From Aurantiochytrium sp. KH105 (lineage: Eukaryota; Sar; Bigyra; Thraustochytrida; Thraustochytriidae), in the NCBI GenBank assembly GCA_003116975.1, contig BGKB01000091.1:235509-299508 (forward strand): DNA of 64,000 bases. The letters run 5' to 3'. Below the pieces are notes generated by a model that searched no databases, was not told where the DNA came from, and saw only the letters and a program-made list of their open reading frames with translations. Below, piece after piece: positions 1-10,205 of this stretch. Within the stretch, counting starts at the first letter, position 1, and every line of letters begins with the position of its first letter. A program made the position numbers and the translations under genes.

Positions 1-1
1 C

Positions 2-1579
2 ACGGGACACTTTGACGCGACTCTGTTGGCAAACTCGCTAAAGGTGGGCTTCATCCCTGCTGAAAACCTTGTGCATTGCACGCATGCTCTTGTCAAGATC
101 CTCGTGCAGGACGCAGAAGAGTCAGAATCCACTTCTTTGTACGGAGATGCTGGTGCCGTGGTGGGCGCGCCGTCGAGCCCGCCTGGTTCAGGCGACATGC
201 TTGATATTGGCGGCTTGGGCGCCAGCAACCCAGAGCCTTCGGGCGTGAACGTTATGCTCGTCCAGGATATGGGTGGCGTCACCGTCATCGTGAACGAGCG
301 CTACCACGAGTTGCTCCGTCAGTGCGGTGTTCTTGACTTCATGCGCTGGGCGCCCGCGCCCTGGCGCGCGCTGCAAATTCACTTGGGGCCCGACAGCGCC
401 GATGCACCAGGCATCATTTCTTACCTTTCTTCGATGCTCAGTGAGCGCAACGTCTCGATTCTCAACTTTTCCACCTTCGAGGCCGACCTCATTCTCGTTC
501 AAGATCATGATTTGACGAAGGCTCGCGAGCTGCTTGTCGAATGTGGCCACGATGGCGTCACGGGCCTCAAGGAGCAAATGGCGGAAAAGTCGCACGGGGT
601 GCACTCGTTTGCCGATGCGGACGGAGGTACCTCTGCCGCGGCTGCCGCAGCAGCAGCGGCCAACTCGCGGACCAAGGCTCGGAGCAACTCTACGTCTTCG
701 GAAACGATTTCGTCCGCCTCTCTCAATGTGGTGCAAACGCCCCTTGTCCTGGCAACCATTAAACGCGTCATGCTCAAACAGTCCATGTTTGCACTTATGA
801 AGCAGCTCACGCGTAACATCGACGCGCAGCTCGCGCGCAGCCAGCAGCAGAGCGTCGTACCCGACGCGGAAGGCCTTGGCTCGGCGGCAACCTTGTTGCC
901 GCAGTACCTGCAAGCCTCCAACCTGGAGCAAGACTACCTCTGGGCATACTTTAGTACCTTTGAAGAGGTTTCTCTCCTCATTGACGAGCGCGACCTAGTC
1001 GAGTTTCCAGAAGACGCGCTCGTCGTCTGCCGCGAACGGTACAAGGCTATCCGTCTGGTGGGCAAGGACATTCCCTTTGACGAGACGGGCATCGTTAAAA
1101 TTATGTCAAGCCCCTTTGACCTAGGCGTCCAGCTGCTCAACATGTCGACATACGGCACAAACATTTCTCTTGTCGTCGAGGATTCCGTCGAGCGCGCTGT
1201 CGAGCGCTTGCTCATGGAGCTTAACGGCAAGGATACCAAGGTCTTTGGGCACTACCGCCGCGCGAGCAGTCTCGGAGTGAACGCCGGGGGTTTTCATAGC
1301 CGCCAACCCCTGCACATGTCCCTGCAGCAGCTTCAGCTTCAGCACTCGCAACAACGTCAGCAGCAGCCTCTGCACGGCTTGCGTTCTGCTGGTGCTGGAA
1401 ACGCTGGAGGTCTTAACACCTCACCTTCGCAAAATCATTCTGGCGTGCCCTTTGCAACGGGTGCTTCGCATGGTTCGCGCTTTGTCCATGGCTCCGACTT
1501 TGGAGCTGGGGCTCGAACAAGCGGACTTAACCAGCACTCGCAGTCAAGACCTATGCCAGTCATGATGGAGCATCGGTAA
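2..1579 (+). CDS. CASTOR-like ACT-domain protein (5' partial)
   Basis: The reading frame is open to the left edge, so the true start lies outside the window; the first in-frame codons read T-G-H-F-D-A-T-L-L-A-N-S. Two ACT-type halves are visible. The first is near 268-540 (GGVTVIVNERY, then NVSILNFSTFEADLILVQ). The second is near 937-1224 (VSLLIDERDL, then LLNMSTYGTNISLVVED). This paired layout, with an 'S-T-[FY]-x-[TA]-[DN]-[LFI]' strand in each half, is that of the GATS/CASTOR family. In animals that family senses cytosolic arginine and controls TORC1 through GATOR2. A poly-Ala tract (about 634-660) separates the halves, and the last 110 residues are Gln/His/Gly-rich and probably disordered. 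Family assignment is from recalled motifs; arginine sensing in this organism is inference. It is convergent with the PRA1 gene downstream. Confidence 0.72.
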   Translation, partial: TGHFDATLLANSLKVGFIPAENLVHCTHALVKILVQDAEESESTSLYGDAGAVVGAPSSPPGSGDMLDIGGLGASNPEPSGVNVMLVQDMGGVTVIVNERYHELLRQCGVLDFMRWAPAPWRALQIHLGPDSADAPGIISYLSSMLSERNVSILNFSTFEADLILVQDHDLTKARELLVECGHDGVTGLKEQMAEKSHGVHSFADADGGTSAAAAAAAAANSRTKARSNSTSSETISSASLNVVQTPLVLATIKRVMLKQSMFALMKQLTRNIDAQLARSQQQSVVPDAEGLGSAATLLPQYLQASNLEQDYLWAYFSTFEEVSLLIDERDLVEFPEDALVVCRERYKAIRLVGKDIPFDETGIVKIMSSPFDLGVQLLNMSTYGTNISLVVEDSVERAVERLLMELNGKDTKVFGHYRRASSLGVNAGGFHSRQPLHMSLQQLQLQHSQQRQQQPLHGLRSAGAGNAGGLNTSPSQNHSGVPFATGASHGSRFVHGSDFGAGARTSGLNQHSQSRPMPVMMEHR

Positions 1580-2503
1580 TGAATTCCATCCGTTCCGAGC
1601 TACCAGGCAATCGAGTCATGCGCATGGTACACGGATAAAAGGACGAAAGCGAAGATGGGACCAATTTATTTCGCATCAGACAAACGCAGACACACGGAAC
1701 GGGAAATCGCAGAAGGCTCTCTTTCGACTCTGCGCTAATAAAAACACGTACACACAGCCGTTTTTCAGTAGATGTCCTTTCCACTGGCGATTCGTCGCAT
1801 CATTTTGGGAGTAGAATGCGCTAGCAAGAGAACTTTGCCAAGTCTCTTTTCCCAGCAGAAACAATTCTTTGGAACACTTTTGTCCCTCCCATCCATTCTT
1901 CTCTTTCTCTCGTTTCCTCGGCAAGCAAGCTGTTGCGTCGCCGTCAAGCAATTTGCTCAAGGCGTTCGCACACCCCTCCCCCCCCACGCGTGGCCCGTTT
2001 TACCTTTGACCATGTGGCCGAGACGTGGGCAGCTGAACAAACTCTCAAAGCAATAAACAATTTCTTTTCTTCTACATTTCATGCCTTTCTTCGCAGGCGG
2101 GATATTATAGAAGAGAAGCACATTCGTGGCGCCTGGCCCAGGCATGGGCTTCCATACTAGAATGTATCCGCGTGTATGCAAAGACGCGACGAAGATACTT
2201 TCTCTTGCTGATTCATTGATACTGATTGTGAAATCGCAGGAACATCAACGCAACTGGGGACTTTCTTATTTTTGTGCCGCTTCCGCATTTCTTTTTGTAA
2301 AACGTGGTACGGAAAGTGCTACGAAACGCAAAATAAACAAACTCTCAATTATTCTTTTCATGACGAATGATCCACCTATCATCGCACCTCACTCACGAAC
2401 GAGGGGGTGCCTTTCTTGGGGAAGAAAAAATGTAAGAAATTTACGTGATCCTTGTTCGCAATCTTATTTGTGAAGGCTGCGCGATCCTTGTTCGTACAAA
2501 AAT
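1580..2503. other. Intergenic region between convergent genes
   Basis: It should hold the 3' untranslated regions of the CASTOR-like gene (+) and the PRA1 gene (-). It is more AT-rich than the neighbouring genes. I see no convincing ORF or RNA gene. Near the PRA1 stop there is a loose direct repeat of a 'gatccttgttcg' core (about 2448 and 2483). Confidence 0.6.
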
Positions 2504-3640
2504 TTACGCAATCTTGTTCTTGGCCTGGGGCAGAATTGCGGCAGCACGCGCTGGGATGTGCAAATGCACATTCGGTCGGTTCTTCTGGATGCCCTTGCTG
2601 CTCGGAGCGCCGCCGTTGCTCTCACGTTCCGCATCATCGGTGTCAAAGTTGGGGGTTCGCTTCTGCGCTGCAGTCACCTCATTGATGGCCGGACCACTCT
2701 CATCCTCGTCTTCGGCCTTGGACTCTTTCACTGTGCCGACCTGGGATAGAGCGTTGGTGGCTTCCTCTGTATGCTCCTCCGGCTCTTCAACAATGGTCTG
2801 CTCAGCCCACATGTTGCGCGCCGCGAGCCCAGATGCGCGGCTTGCCTTGCGCTCACGCTGAATGACCTGACGGCGACGCGCCGCGTACGCCTCATTGCGC
2901 GCGCGACGAGTGTTCTCGTCCATTGTGTTGTGCATGGTGAAGGAATCCGATGTTGCAGCTGTCGCCGCTGCCGACGTGGTCCCAGATGTGTAAGAGACGG
3001 CCGACCCGAATCCCAAGTCTGCGGATGGAGCGTACAGCTTGACGCGCTCCGTTGAGAGCCCACCGTCCTCGACGTCGAGTGGGCTTGCTTGCAGTGGAGT
3101 TCCCATTGTGCCAAAGCGACTGCGCGTGCTCTGCGGGCGCAACACGGCGTGCGCGCCTACAAGTAGCGCAATCGAAGCGCAAAAGACAATGGTGGGCAAA
3201 AGCGAAGCCCCAAAGACGAGCTCCATGACAATCACTTTGGCCGGCAGCAAGACGGCGAACATGCGCTTCTTCTCGGCGTGGTCAAAGGATCGACCAAAAA
3301 TGCGGAATGGTCGCAGGTACAGATGCTGGAACATGTACACGGCTTGAAAAAATGAACCAAAAATCAGAAAAAAGGGCGTCGTTGACCAAAGAATTGTCAT
3401 TGCGGCCAAGAGACCCACGGTAACGAGCGCATAATTGACACGATAGTAGTGCAAGTTGACCGCAACTCGTTTCTTGAGCACGTCGACGTCACGCTTGGGT
3501 AGCGTGCGAATGTCCAGGAACTCCAACCAGTCTCGCCTCTCCGTCTTGTAAAGCATCTGTCCGTACGAGATTACCTCGCGAAGGTTCTCCACGAAGCGCA
3601 CATGGCTCGAGCGCCGAAAGACGTCGTCAAACCCCGGCAT
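2504..3640 (-). CDS. PRA1-family (prenylated Rab acceptor) membrane protein
   Basis: 378 residues from the ATG at 3638-3640. The PRA1 core is clear: an N-terminal cytosolic stretch with a 'RVAVNLHYYRVNYALV' motif, then hydrophobic segments in two hairpins (about residues 70-105 and 128-165) separated by a basic loop (FGRSFDHAEKKRMF). PRA1/Yip3 proteins sit in ER, Golgi and endosomal membranes and bind prenylated Rab GTPases. The protein is about twice the usual family length because of a C-terminal tail of roughly 200 residues rich in Ser, Ala, Arg and Glu, probably cytosolic. The frame stays open upstream to 4246, but that stretch encodes only Arg/Ala-rich sequence with no resemblance to PRA1, so I take the methionine just before the conserved core as the start. 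It is divergent from the RGS-PDZ-DENN gene. Confidence 0.85.
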   Translation of the reverse strand: MPGFDDVFRRSSHVRFVENLREVISYGQMLYKTERRDWLEFLDIRTLPKRDVDVLKKRVAVNLHYYRVNYALVTVGLLAAMTILWSTTPFFLIFGSFFQAVYMFQHLYLRPFRIFGRSFDHAEKKRMFAVLLPAKVIVMELVFGASLLPTIVFCASIALLVGAHAVLRPQSTRSRFGTMGTPLQASPLDVEDGGLSTERVKLYAPSADLGFGSAVSYTSGTTSAAATAATSDSFTMHNTMDENTRRARNEAYAARRRQVIQRERKASRASGLAARNMWAEQTIVEEPEEHTEEATNALSQVGTVKESKAEDEDESGPAINEVTAAQKRTPNFDTDDAERESNGGAPSSKGIQKNRPNVHLHIPARAAAILPQAKNKIA

Positions 3641-4436
3641 TTTCTCCCTTGCGTCTGAAAACGCACAACAAATCGTCGATTGATCGCCCTTGCGAAATCC
3701 ACCCGTCGCGCTTGCTCGCCCGCTTGCGTGCCGCGCCGCCCCACGCCTCTTCAGAACTGGTTCTACGTGCCGAGGAGCCCGGCACTGCTCCCCGAGGAAA
3801 ATGACGTGGCTGGCGAGTGTTGCACGGCTTCCCCGAGTTCCGACCGCCTGCACCCACCCACGCGCGACGTGCGCGCGCGCGCCTCGCTGCTCTGCGTTCC
3901 TGGTTTCCCGCGCGGTGGTCCCTGCCGCCTTCGTGCGTCCTTTCGTCTCTGCCGATCTCCTGCCGTCTGTCGCTCTGCTCTGCGAGCTCGCAGCGGTCGC
4001 TCGCATCGCCGAAGAAAGCGCGCGGGAAGGAGAGCCGTTGGCGAATCGGGGTTGCGCAGCCTGTGTAGGAAATCCGGGAGCGGAGGTCGGAAGTCCGGGC
4101 TCGTTCGAGGATACGACGCGACGACATTCCCGCTTCGCAGCAAGGCCGCGAGCGACAGCGGCGGCGCGCATCGTGGCGGCGTGTCTTGGAGCGGCCGCAG
4201 CGCGTCGCGGCGCCGGGGAAGCCGCAGAGACCGTCCGTCCAGCCACCTGGCCAGCGGTCGTGGAAGCGAGCGAGCGGGCGAGCGGGCGAGCGGCATTCGT
4301 TCATCCAGCCTGCAGCCATCGGTCGGCTCGCGCGGCGGTTTGAACCCGGCTGGCACCACGGACGTCGAGGTTCTTCTGCGCTGCGCCGAGCTGCGCGGGG
4401 CCGCAGCGCTATTCTGCGCAAGGCGGGTCGGAAGCC
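3641..4436. promoter_or_regulatory. GC-rich bidirectional intergenic region
   Basis: About 0.8 kb between the divergent PRA1 (-) and RGS-PDZ-DENN (+) starts. It is very rich in CpG and is open in several frames on both strands because stop codons are rare in such sequence. It presumably carries both promoters and 5' leaders. A short direct repeat of 'gcgagcgggcgagcg' lies near 4266-4290. No TATA-like element is obvious. Confidence 0.5.
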
Positions 4437-7400
4437 ATGGCCCGCAGAGAAGCGGAGTCGTACATGTGGGCTCGCGGCGAGGAAGACCAGCTGGGACGTC
4501 GTGCATCCAGACCTGGGGCTCTAGAAACCTCATCGTTGTCTCATCCAGGGTCAGGATCAGAGGCAGAGATGAGGGGAAGAAGCTTTGTCGAGTCGAGCTC
4601 CGTAATGTCGGGAACTTCGACGTCCGTCATGCACAACGACGAGCTAGGCGAGTTTGAGGATGACGACGAGGAAGCGGAGAGGGCCGCCTACGAAATGGCC
4701 CTCAACGAAGACAGCGGCGAGACCATTGAAAGTCTCGACGAGGTCCCCTTCAACTTTGTTATTCACGATCCACAGGCCAGCCTCTTTCTCTTTGAATATC
4801 TCTCGCAGGGCACCAAGCTGGACCTGCTTATGTTTTGGATGAGTGTCGAGGAGTACAAGCAGTCTGTGGGCCAGATTCGCTCCTTGACGACCCAGGCCGA
4901 GAAAATTTGGGAACGCTACTTTGATCGCGAGCCCAACATCCTCTCTCTTGTCGAGACGCGCGACCCCTTTTACTCGCGGAGCGCTGATCTTGAGCGCATC
5001 AAGAAAATGGTGAAAAGATCCGTGCCTATTCTCGACCTCTTTTCTTCGGCGCAACACTATGTCGAGGCAGAGCTACGATACCTTTATCGCACCGGCTTTC
5101 GAGAGAGCTCGTCCTTTCGAGCGCTTGTTACCCAACTCAAAGGCTCGCGCAAGGTCAACGTTCACCAGGTACTCGACTCGGAGCGATATTCTCCGTTTTT
5201 TGCGCGCTACATACAGAAAAATTTGCGTGGTCACTTTGGCAACTATCTTTTCCTCGTCGAGGCCAACGATAACTATCGCGCGCGTGCGCATGCGCGAGCC
5301 ACTGGCATCCCAACGCGCCTCGGCACGTACAGCTCGACGAGCTCTTTCCCACCGCGGCGTGGATCGCTTGGCAACGCGAGTGGTCTAAGTGTGAGTATCG
5401 GGGCAACATCGCCGGCCCAGACCGCCAAGGCGCCCCTCGGTCGGACGCGCTCGCAAGGCCCTAATGACGCCCCCGGGCGGCCCCTCAGCGCGCGGCGCTC
5501 CGAGGATATGGCCGATGGCCATCGACTTTTACGGCAACGGTCCGAGCTTCCTTCCGTAAATACACCACGCTGCGCAGGCAATGTCGAGGGCCAAGGCAGG
5601 CCACGTTCCTTGATGTCGCGCCGCGACACATTTGCACCGCAGCGCGACCAGAACCGACCTTCGTCCATTATCGACATGCTCCCCGTGAGCGCCGCGCCCT
5701 CTTCCGCGGCGCTAGAGCTGCGCATGGAACGCCAATACCTCCTCGACTTGCTCGATGCCGCATACGGGATCCTCGACAAGTATTTGAGTCGAAGCTCGAG
5801 CGTCGAGGCTACACTTGTGAGCGACAATGCGAAGCGTGCGGCTTCACAGCAGCTCGAGGAGATTGCTGCCGAGCTGGGTGGTTCGACAGGGAAGCTCGCG
5901 TCGGTGAGCAGCTTTGCTTCGATCAGCGCCAACCGAGCCATCCTGGACCAGCTTGCGCATCAGCTGGAAAACGTCTTTGTACTCTCTCAGCAAGATGTCT
6001 TGCGTTGGATGCAAGACACTGTCTTCCCCGCCTTTCGCGAAAGCGAAGGATACGCTGCGCTGATTGCACTTATAGAGGAGGAAAACTCTGAAGCGCACCG
6101 CACGCGAAACCGTCTGAGCCTTATTTTGCACGGACGCATCTACTCGGAACGTCTCTTGGTGCTTCCCCTGCCGCCTCGCCCAGTGTCGGACGCCAAAGCT
6201 GCCGAAGCCGCAGACGCCATGATTCGCGTCGATTCCGAGTCGCGTGGTCTCGCATCAAGTGGAAGCAATTCTCGCCTCAAGGGCAGCAATGGCGGCATGA
6301 AGGGCCTCAATCGAAACAATTCTCTTATGGCAGGGTCAACCGGTTCCTTGAAGAGTTTCTTCAGGTCGCACTCGATGGGCAAGATGAACAAACATGCATC
6401 CGTCGTGGATCTTGCAACGCTGCGTCGCAGACAAATGAGTCTCGCAAACTCTTCAATTTCGAAGTCGCGCCGGGAACGTGACGGTGTATCGACCTCGCGT
6501 CGACGCCACTCGAGCTTTCTGTGGAATGGGTCTCGCGAGGGTGACGAGGAGGTCCCCATCGTGTCCGGGGTGGTCAAGCTCACGTGCGACCTCTTGGCAA
6601 ACGAACGTCTTTTGGAAGCTAACCCAATGGTTTGTGACTGCGAGTGCCACTTTACATGCTCCGAGGCGAAATGTACGTGCTCGTGCGCGAGTCCCTCCCT
6701 GTCCTTTCGAGGAGGTGGCCTTCTCTTTCGCACGCGGACAGAAATGACGCTCGACCCAAACCACGCCGTGGCCGCTGCGGGTGCTGATGGTGTCCGGGCA
6801 GAGAACCTTGGCGGTTTTCGCGGCCGGAATCACAGTTTTGACGAGGAAGAGGACACAGACGAGGAGGATACGGACGGCTACGATGATGAAGAGGACATGC
6901 TCGATGACGAGGAGGAGGACAGCCCGCATCAGCACGTTGATAGCGCCTCGTCCCATTATGCCAGAGATGGTGGCCGTCACGTCAAATTCGAACATGCGCA
7001 CTTTAAAGGCATCGAAAGTCTCGAAAACCTTTCGGGCCTTCCGCCTGACCTGCACGCGTACATGCTGCCCCTTGGACTCCAGGTCCGCGTCGTCGATCTT
7101 GAGAATGCGGACTGGGCATCAAGCGATCATCTCAAGGTGAATCTTTGGATCCGTCCGAGTGCCGATCCTGAAAATATCTCTGGGTACATTTTGCCCTCGC
7201 CACGACCGCGCCGATCGTTCACCCGCATTACAGTGAGGGATGTGGTTGGAGAAGACGGTCTGCAATTGACGGCGGCAGATATGTCAACGGAAATTTGCCA
7301 CGTGCGCGAGCAGCGCATGAATGCCGCGGAGCGCAAAAGGTGGATCTCGCGTGTCCGGGAACAGGTGATGGCCATGACTCCGGCGCCTACGATTCATCCT

Positions 7401-10205
7401 GTAACAATGCCTTGCCGCCAACACCATCATCCCGAACGCGCAAGCAAGCTGCGCTTCTGGTATGGCGCGGTGCACACATCGTACAAGCTCATGCAGGTTG
7501 ATTGTCCCATTGCCTCGCAGCGAGATGCAGAGGAAATGGAGATGGAGTCTTCGGAGCCCATGCATGGCCTCGACTCGACGAATGATGAGGCAGAGGTGTC
7601 CACGATGGACAACGGGTACCATGAGATTGTAATCCGCCTTGCCAAGCACAGCAAGTACGGTCTTGGCATGAACCTCGCGCTGACGCAGACCGGGTTTGTC
7701 GAACTTGAGTCGTTCATCACGCGACTTGACGGCAGCATATGCCCGGCCAAGCGCAGTGGAGCGCTCAAGATCCGCGACCTCTTGGTGTCTGTCAATGACC
7801 GTGATGTTTCGAACCGAAAATTTTCTGACGTGATTGACCAGATTGTGCGCAGTCCGAGTCCGGTCAAGTTCACTTTTGTGCGCGGGTACACGCATAAAGT
7901 GGAGCGCTGTCTGGCTTGCGGTAAGACCAAGTGCGAGCCCACATTCGCCTTCGTGCCAGAACCTGTGGCCCTGCTTTCGTATGGTCGACCTTACTACCAG
8001 CAACTACGCAGGTCCATGGACGAAGTGCTCCCTGCATTCGCAAACTCGCCATTGGAAGTGCAGCCTCTTACGACCACGGTGCGACGCCTCAATGCCTATA
8101 TGCGGCACGAAATTGCCAACGGGGTGCGGGGACGTTCGCCGAATCTTGCGCCTGGTCCCGCCCGTCCTCACTATCCCTTTTCACACCTTTTCAAGTTCGT
8201 GCGCAAGGAGCATGTAGCCGACGTGCTCGCGAGCTTGCTCTTGAACCGTCCGCTTCTCTTGCTCTCGGATAGCGCCTCGGCCGTCGTCTTTGTCGCCGAG
8301 GCGCTGCGGTCCATGCTGTGGCCTTTTGTGTGGAAACACACCTTTAATCCGCTCTTGCCGGTGGCACTCGCGCGCGCTCATGCCGAGCGTCGTGCGAAAA
8401 AGATCGAGGAGCTCGAGTCCATTCGAAGTGACCAGGCATCCTCACGTCAGCAACGGTATCTGAGTGCCCCCTTTTTCATGGGTATGTGCACGCGTGGACT
8501 CGGCGCCCGTGACACTTATTTAGGTGAATTCGCTGGCTACGACGACATCCGCGACTACATGTTGCAGGAGCACGATAATCAGAACCCTATGGAGCGTTTT
8601 CTTGCCGTGCGCGCGCTGGAACCCTTGCTCCTCGATGGCACGCTCGTGCTTGACATTGATTCGGATGTGCTCGATATCCCGCGCCCCTCACGTGAAGACT
8701 TGCAGAACCTTGCGGAGCAACAGCAAAACTATTCGGGCACAAACAAACCTGTGGACCCATCGCAACCCATTGGACCCGAGTGGGTTCACAACCGGGACAC
8801 GCGTCTTGCGCTCACGCGATTTAGTCATCCACTGTTCCGCATGGATGACACTGTGGTTTCTCGTCGTCCGCGAACCTCTTCCATGAGTTCTGCAACGTCC
8901 ACCTTGAGCATGGGCATGCCCCCTGTCGCGCAAGAAACGCTGATTCCTAGCTTCCCAGAAAGCCTTCGCGACAAACTCATCGAAGACTGGGCGATGATTC
9001 CGGAGAAAAATGCGACGCTGGCAGCCTATCACGAAAAGCTCATGCAAGTTCACGCCAAGCTGCTCACCAACTACCGTGCTTTTTGTCTCACATATGACCT
9101 TAACGAGGATGATGAAGACGACGAAGAGGAGGAGGACGAGTACGAGATGCGCTCTCGGCTCCATTACCACCGTGGAAGCAGCAACGGGCTCTCTCGCGCT
9201 GGCCATAATAGCAGCAGCAACCACAACCTTCATCATGTCCCACCTTCGTTCGATTATGCTGGCGGGCACAACATTATGGTGAGCTTTAACGTTCGCGCTT
9301 TTCTTTCGAAATGCATGCGAATCCATCGCCCGTACCTAAATACCTTTCTTCGTACCAAGAGTTTCGCTCTCTTCCTGACCGAGTCTCTGTACACTGGCAG
9401 CGAGATCTTTGATGGCATTGCGGCCGCGCCCGGGGCGTCTTCATCTTTGGAGGATGTCGACCTCCTGGCGACTTCGCGCTCGCGAACGCGATCACGCAGC
9501 AGTTCCGTCGGAGGGCCAGTCAGGCGCTCGAGCCTTACGGTTCTCCGCGAGGAGGAACCTGACAGCGCGGCAAGCTTGCCTGCGTCTCCTCCTTTGCCTC
9601 CTGTCGTCGTCCGTGGCCTTGACGCGCAGCTGAGCGCATCTCTTGATGAGGGGGAGGAAGACGACGACGATGAATATGACGACAATGATGACCAAGAAGA
9701 GGAAGACGACGAAGGGAATCTGGACGACTTTGAGGAGGACGAAAACAGCGATGAACACGAGGATGTGGACGCTCATTTACGTAACACCGAGCAGCATGCC
9801 CAGGTCGAAGGTGACGAGGAAGATGACGACGAGAGTGATCAAGGAGTCGTTGACCTGGACGATGGTGTTGAAGAAGATGACCGCGTCGATAGCGAGCAGG
9901 AGGTTGTCGATCTCGACGAGGGGGTCGAGGACAGTGATGGCCGCAACGGCGACGAGAATCTCGGTGAGAATGAGAAGGAAGAAGAAGATCAAGATCAAGA
10001 TCAAGAAGAAGAAAATGATGAAGATGGAGAAGACAATGATGACGCTAATGATGACGAAAAGGGAACAAACGAACAACAAGATCAAGAGGTCGGAGACAAA
10101 GACGATGATGATGATGATGATGATGGTGATGATGATGTTGATGATGACAGTTCATCACCTCCGGACGAATCAGCCTCTAACGATGGCGTCCCTGATGACC
10201 TGTAA
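4437..10205 (+). CDS. Large RGS-PDZ-DENN multidomain protein
   Basis: 1,922 residues in one uninterrupted exon. Domains in order: an RGS domain (about residues 105-255; motifs ASLFLFEYLSQ, LLMFWMSVEEYK, IQKNLRG); a second, partial RGS-like helical segment (about 500-545); a Cys cluster (CDCECHFTCSEAKCTCSC, about 728-745) that could bind metal; an acidic patch (about 800-830); a PDZ domain (about 1060-1145; YGLGMNL, LKIRDLLVSVNDRDV); and a DENN module (about 1175-1405; LLLNRPLLLLSDSASAVVFVAEALRSML, then WPFVWKHTFNPLLP). The last 180 residues are almost entirely Asp/Glu. DENN domains are Rab guanine-nucleotide exchange factors, RGS domains speed GTP hydrolysis by G-alpha subunits, and PDZ domains bind C-terminal peptides. 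The protein could therefore link heterotrimeric G-protein and Rab signalling. Domain calls are from recognised motifs; the role is inferred. Confidence 0.8.
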   Translation: MARREAESYMWARGEEDQLGRRASRPGALETSSLSHPGSGSEAEMRGRSFVESSSVMSGTSTSVMHNDELGEFEDDDEEAERAAYEMALNEDSGETIESLDEVPFNFVIHDPQASLFLFEYLSQGTKLDLLMFWMSVEEYKQSVGQIRSLTTQAEKIWERYFDREPNILSLVETRDPFYSRSADLERIKKMVKRSVPILDLFSSAQHYVEAELRYLYRTGFRESSSFRALVTQLKGSRKVNVHQVLDSERYSPFFARYIQKNLRGHFGNYLFLVEANDNYRARAHARATGIPTRLGTYSSTSSFPPRRGSLGNASGLSVSIGATSPAQTAKAPLGRTRSQGPNDAPGRPLSARRSEDMADGHRLLRQRSELPSVNTPRCAGNVEGQGRPRSLMSRRDTFAPQRDQNRPSSIIDMLPVSAAPSSAALELRMERQYLLDLLDAAYGILDKYLSRSSSVEATLVSDNAKRAASQQLEEIAAELGGSTGKLASVSSFASISANRAILDQLAHQLENVFVLSQQDVLRWMQDTVFPAFRESEGYAALIALIEEENSEAHRTRNRLSLILHGRIYSERLLVLPLPPRPVSDAKAAEAADAMIRVDSESRGLASSGSNSRLKGSNGGMKGLNRNNSLMAGSTGSLKSFFRSHSMGKMNKHASVVDLATLRRRQMSLANSSISKSRRERDGVSTSRRRHSSFLWNGSREGDEEVPIVSGVVKLTCDLLANERLLEANPMVCDCECHFTCSEAKCTCSCASPSLSFRGGGLLFRTRTEMTLDPNHAVAAAGADGVRAENLGGFRGRNHSFDEEEDTDEEDTDGYDDEEDMLDDEEEDSPHQHVDSASSHYARDGGRHVKFEHAHFKGIESLENLSGLPPDLHAYMLPLGLQVRVVDLENADWASSDHLKVNLWIRPSADPENISGYILPSPRPRRSFTRITVRDVVGEDGLQLTAADMSTEICHVREQRMNAAERKRWISRVREQVMAMTPAPTIHPVTMPCRQHHHPERASKLRFWYGAVHTSYKLMQVDCPIASQRDAEEMEMESSEPMHGLDSTNDEAEVSTMDNGYHEIVIRLAKHSKYGLGMNLALTQTGFVELESFITRLDGSICPAKRSGALKIRDLLVSVNDRDVSNRKFSDVIDQIVRSPSPVKFTFVRGYTHKVERCLACGKTKCEPTFAFVPEPVALLSYGRPYYQQLRRSMDEVLPAFANSPLEVQPLTTTVRRLNAYMRHEIANGVRGRSPNLAPGPARPHYPFSHLFKFVRKEHVADVLASLLLNRPLLLLSDSASAVVFVAEALRSMLWPFVWKHTFNPLLPVALARAHAERRAKKIEELESIRSDQASSRQQRYLSAPFFMGMCTRGLGARDTYLGEFAGYDDIRDYMLQEHDNQNPMERFLAVRALEPLLLDGTLVLDIDSDVLDIPRPSREDLQNLAEQQQNYSGTNKPVDPSQPIGPEWVHNRDTRLALTRFSHPLFRMDDTVVSRRPRTSSMSSATSTLSMGMPPVAQETLIPSFPESLRDKLIEDWAMIPEKNATLAAYHEKLMQVHAKLLTNYRAFCLTYDLNEDDEDDEEEEDEYEMRSRLHYHRGSSNGLSRAGHNSSSNHNLHHVPPSFDYAGGHNIMVSFNVRAFLSKCMRIHRPYLNTFLRTKSFALFLTESLYTGSEIFDGIAAAPGASSSLEDVDLLATSRSRTRSRSSSVGGPVRRSSLTVLREEEPDSAASLPASPPLPPVVVRGLDAQLSASLDEGEEDDDDEYDDNDDQEEEDDEGNLDDFEEDENSDEHEDVDAHLRNTEQHAQVEGDEEDDDESDQGVVDLDDGVEEDDRVDSEQEVVDLDEGVEDSDGRNGDENLGENEKEEEDQDQDQEEENDEDGEDNDDANDDEKGTNEQQDQEVGDKDDDDDDDDGDDDVDDDSSSPPDESASNDGVPDDL

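Noticed and set aside
3641..4246. N-terminal extension of the PRA1 protein
   Set aside because: Open only because the region is CpG-rich; the product is low-complexity Arg/Ala sequence and the family core starts just after the ATG at 3640.
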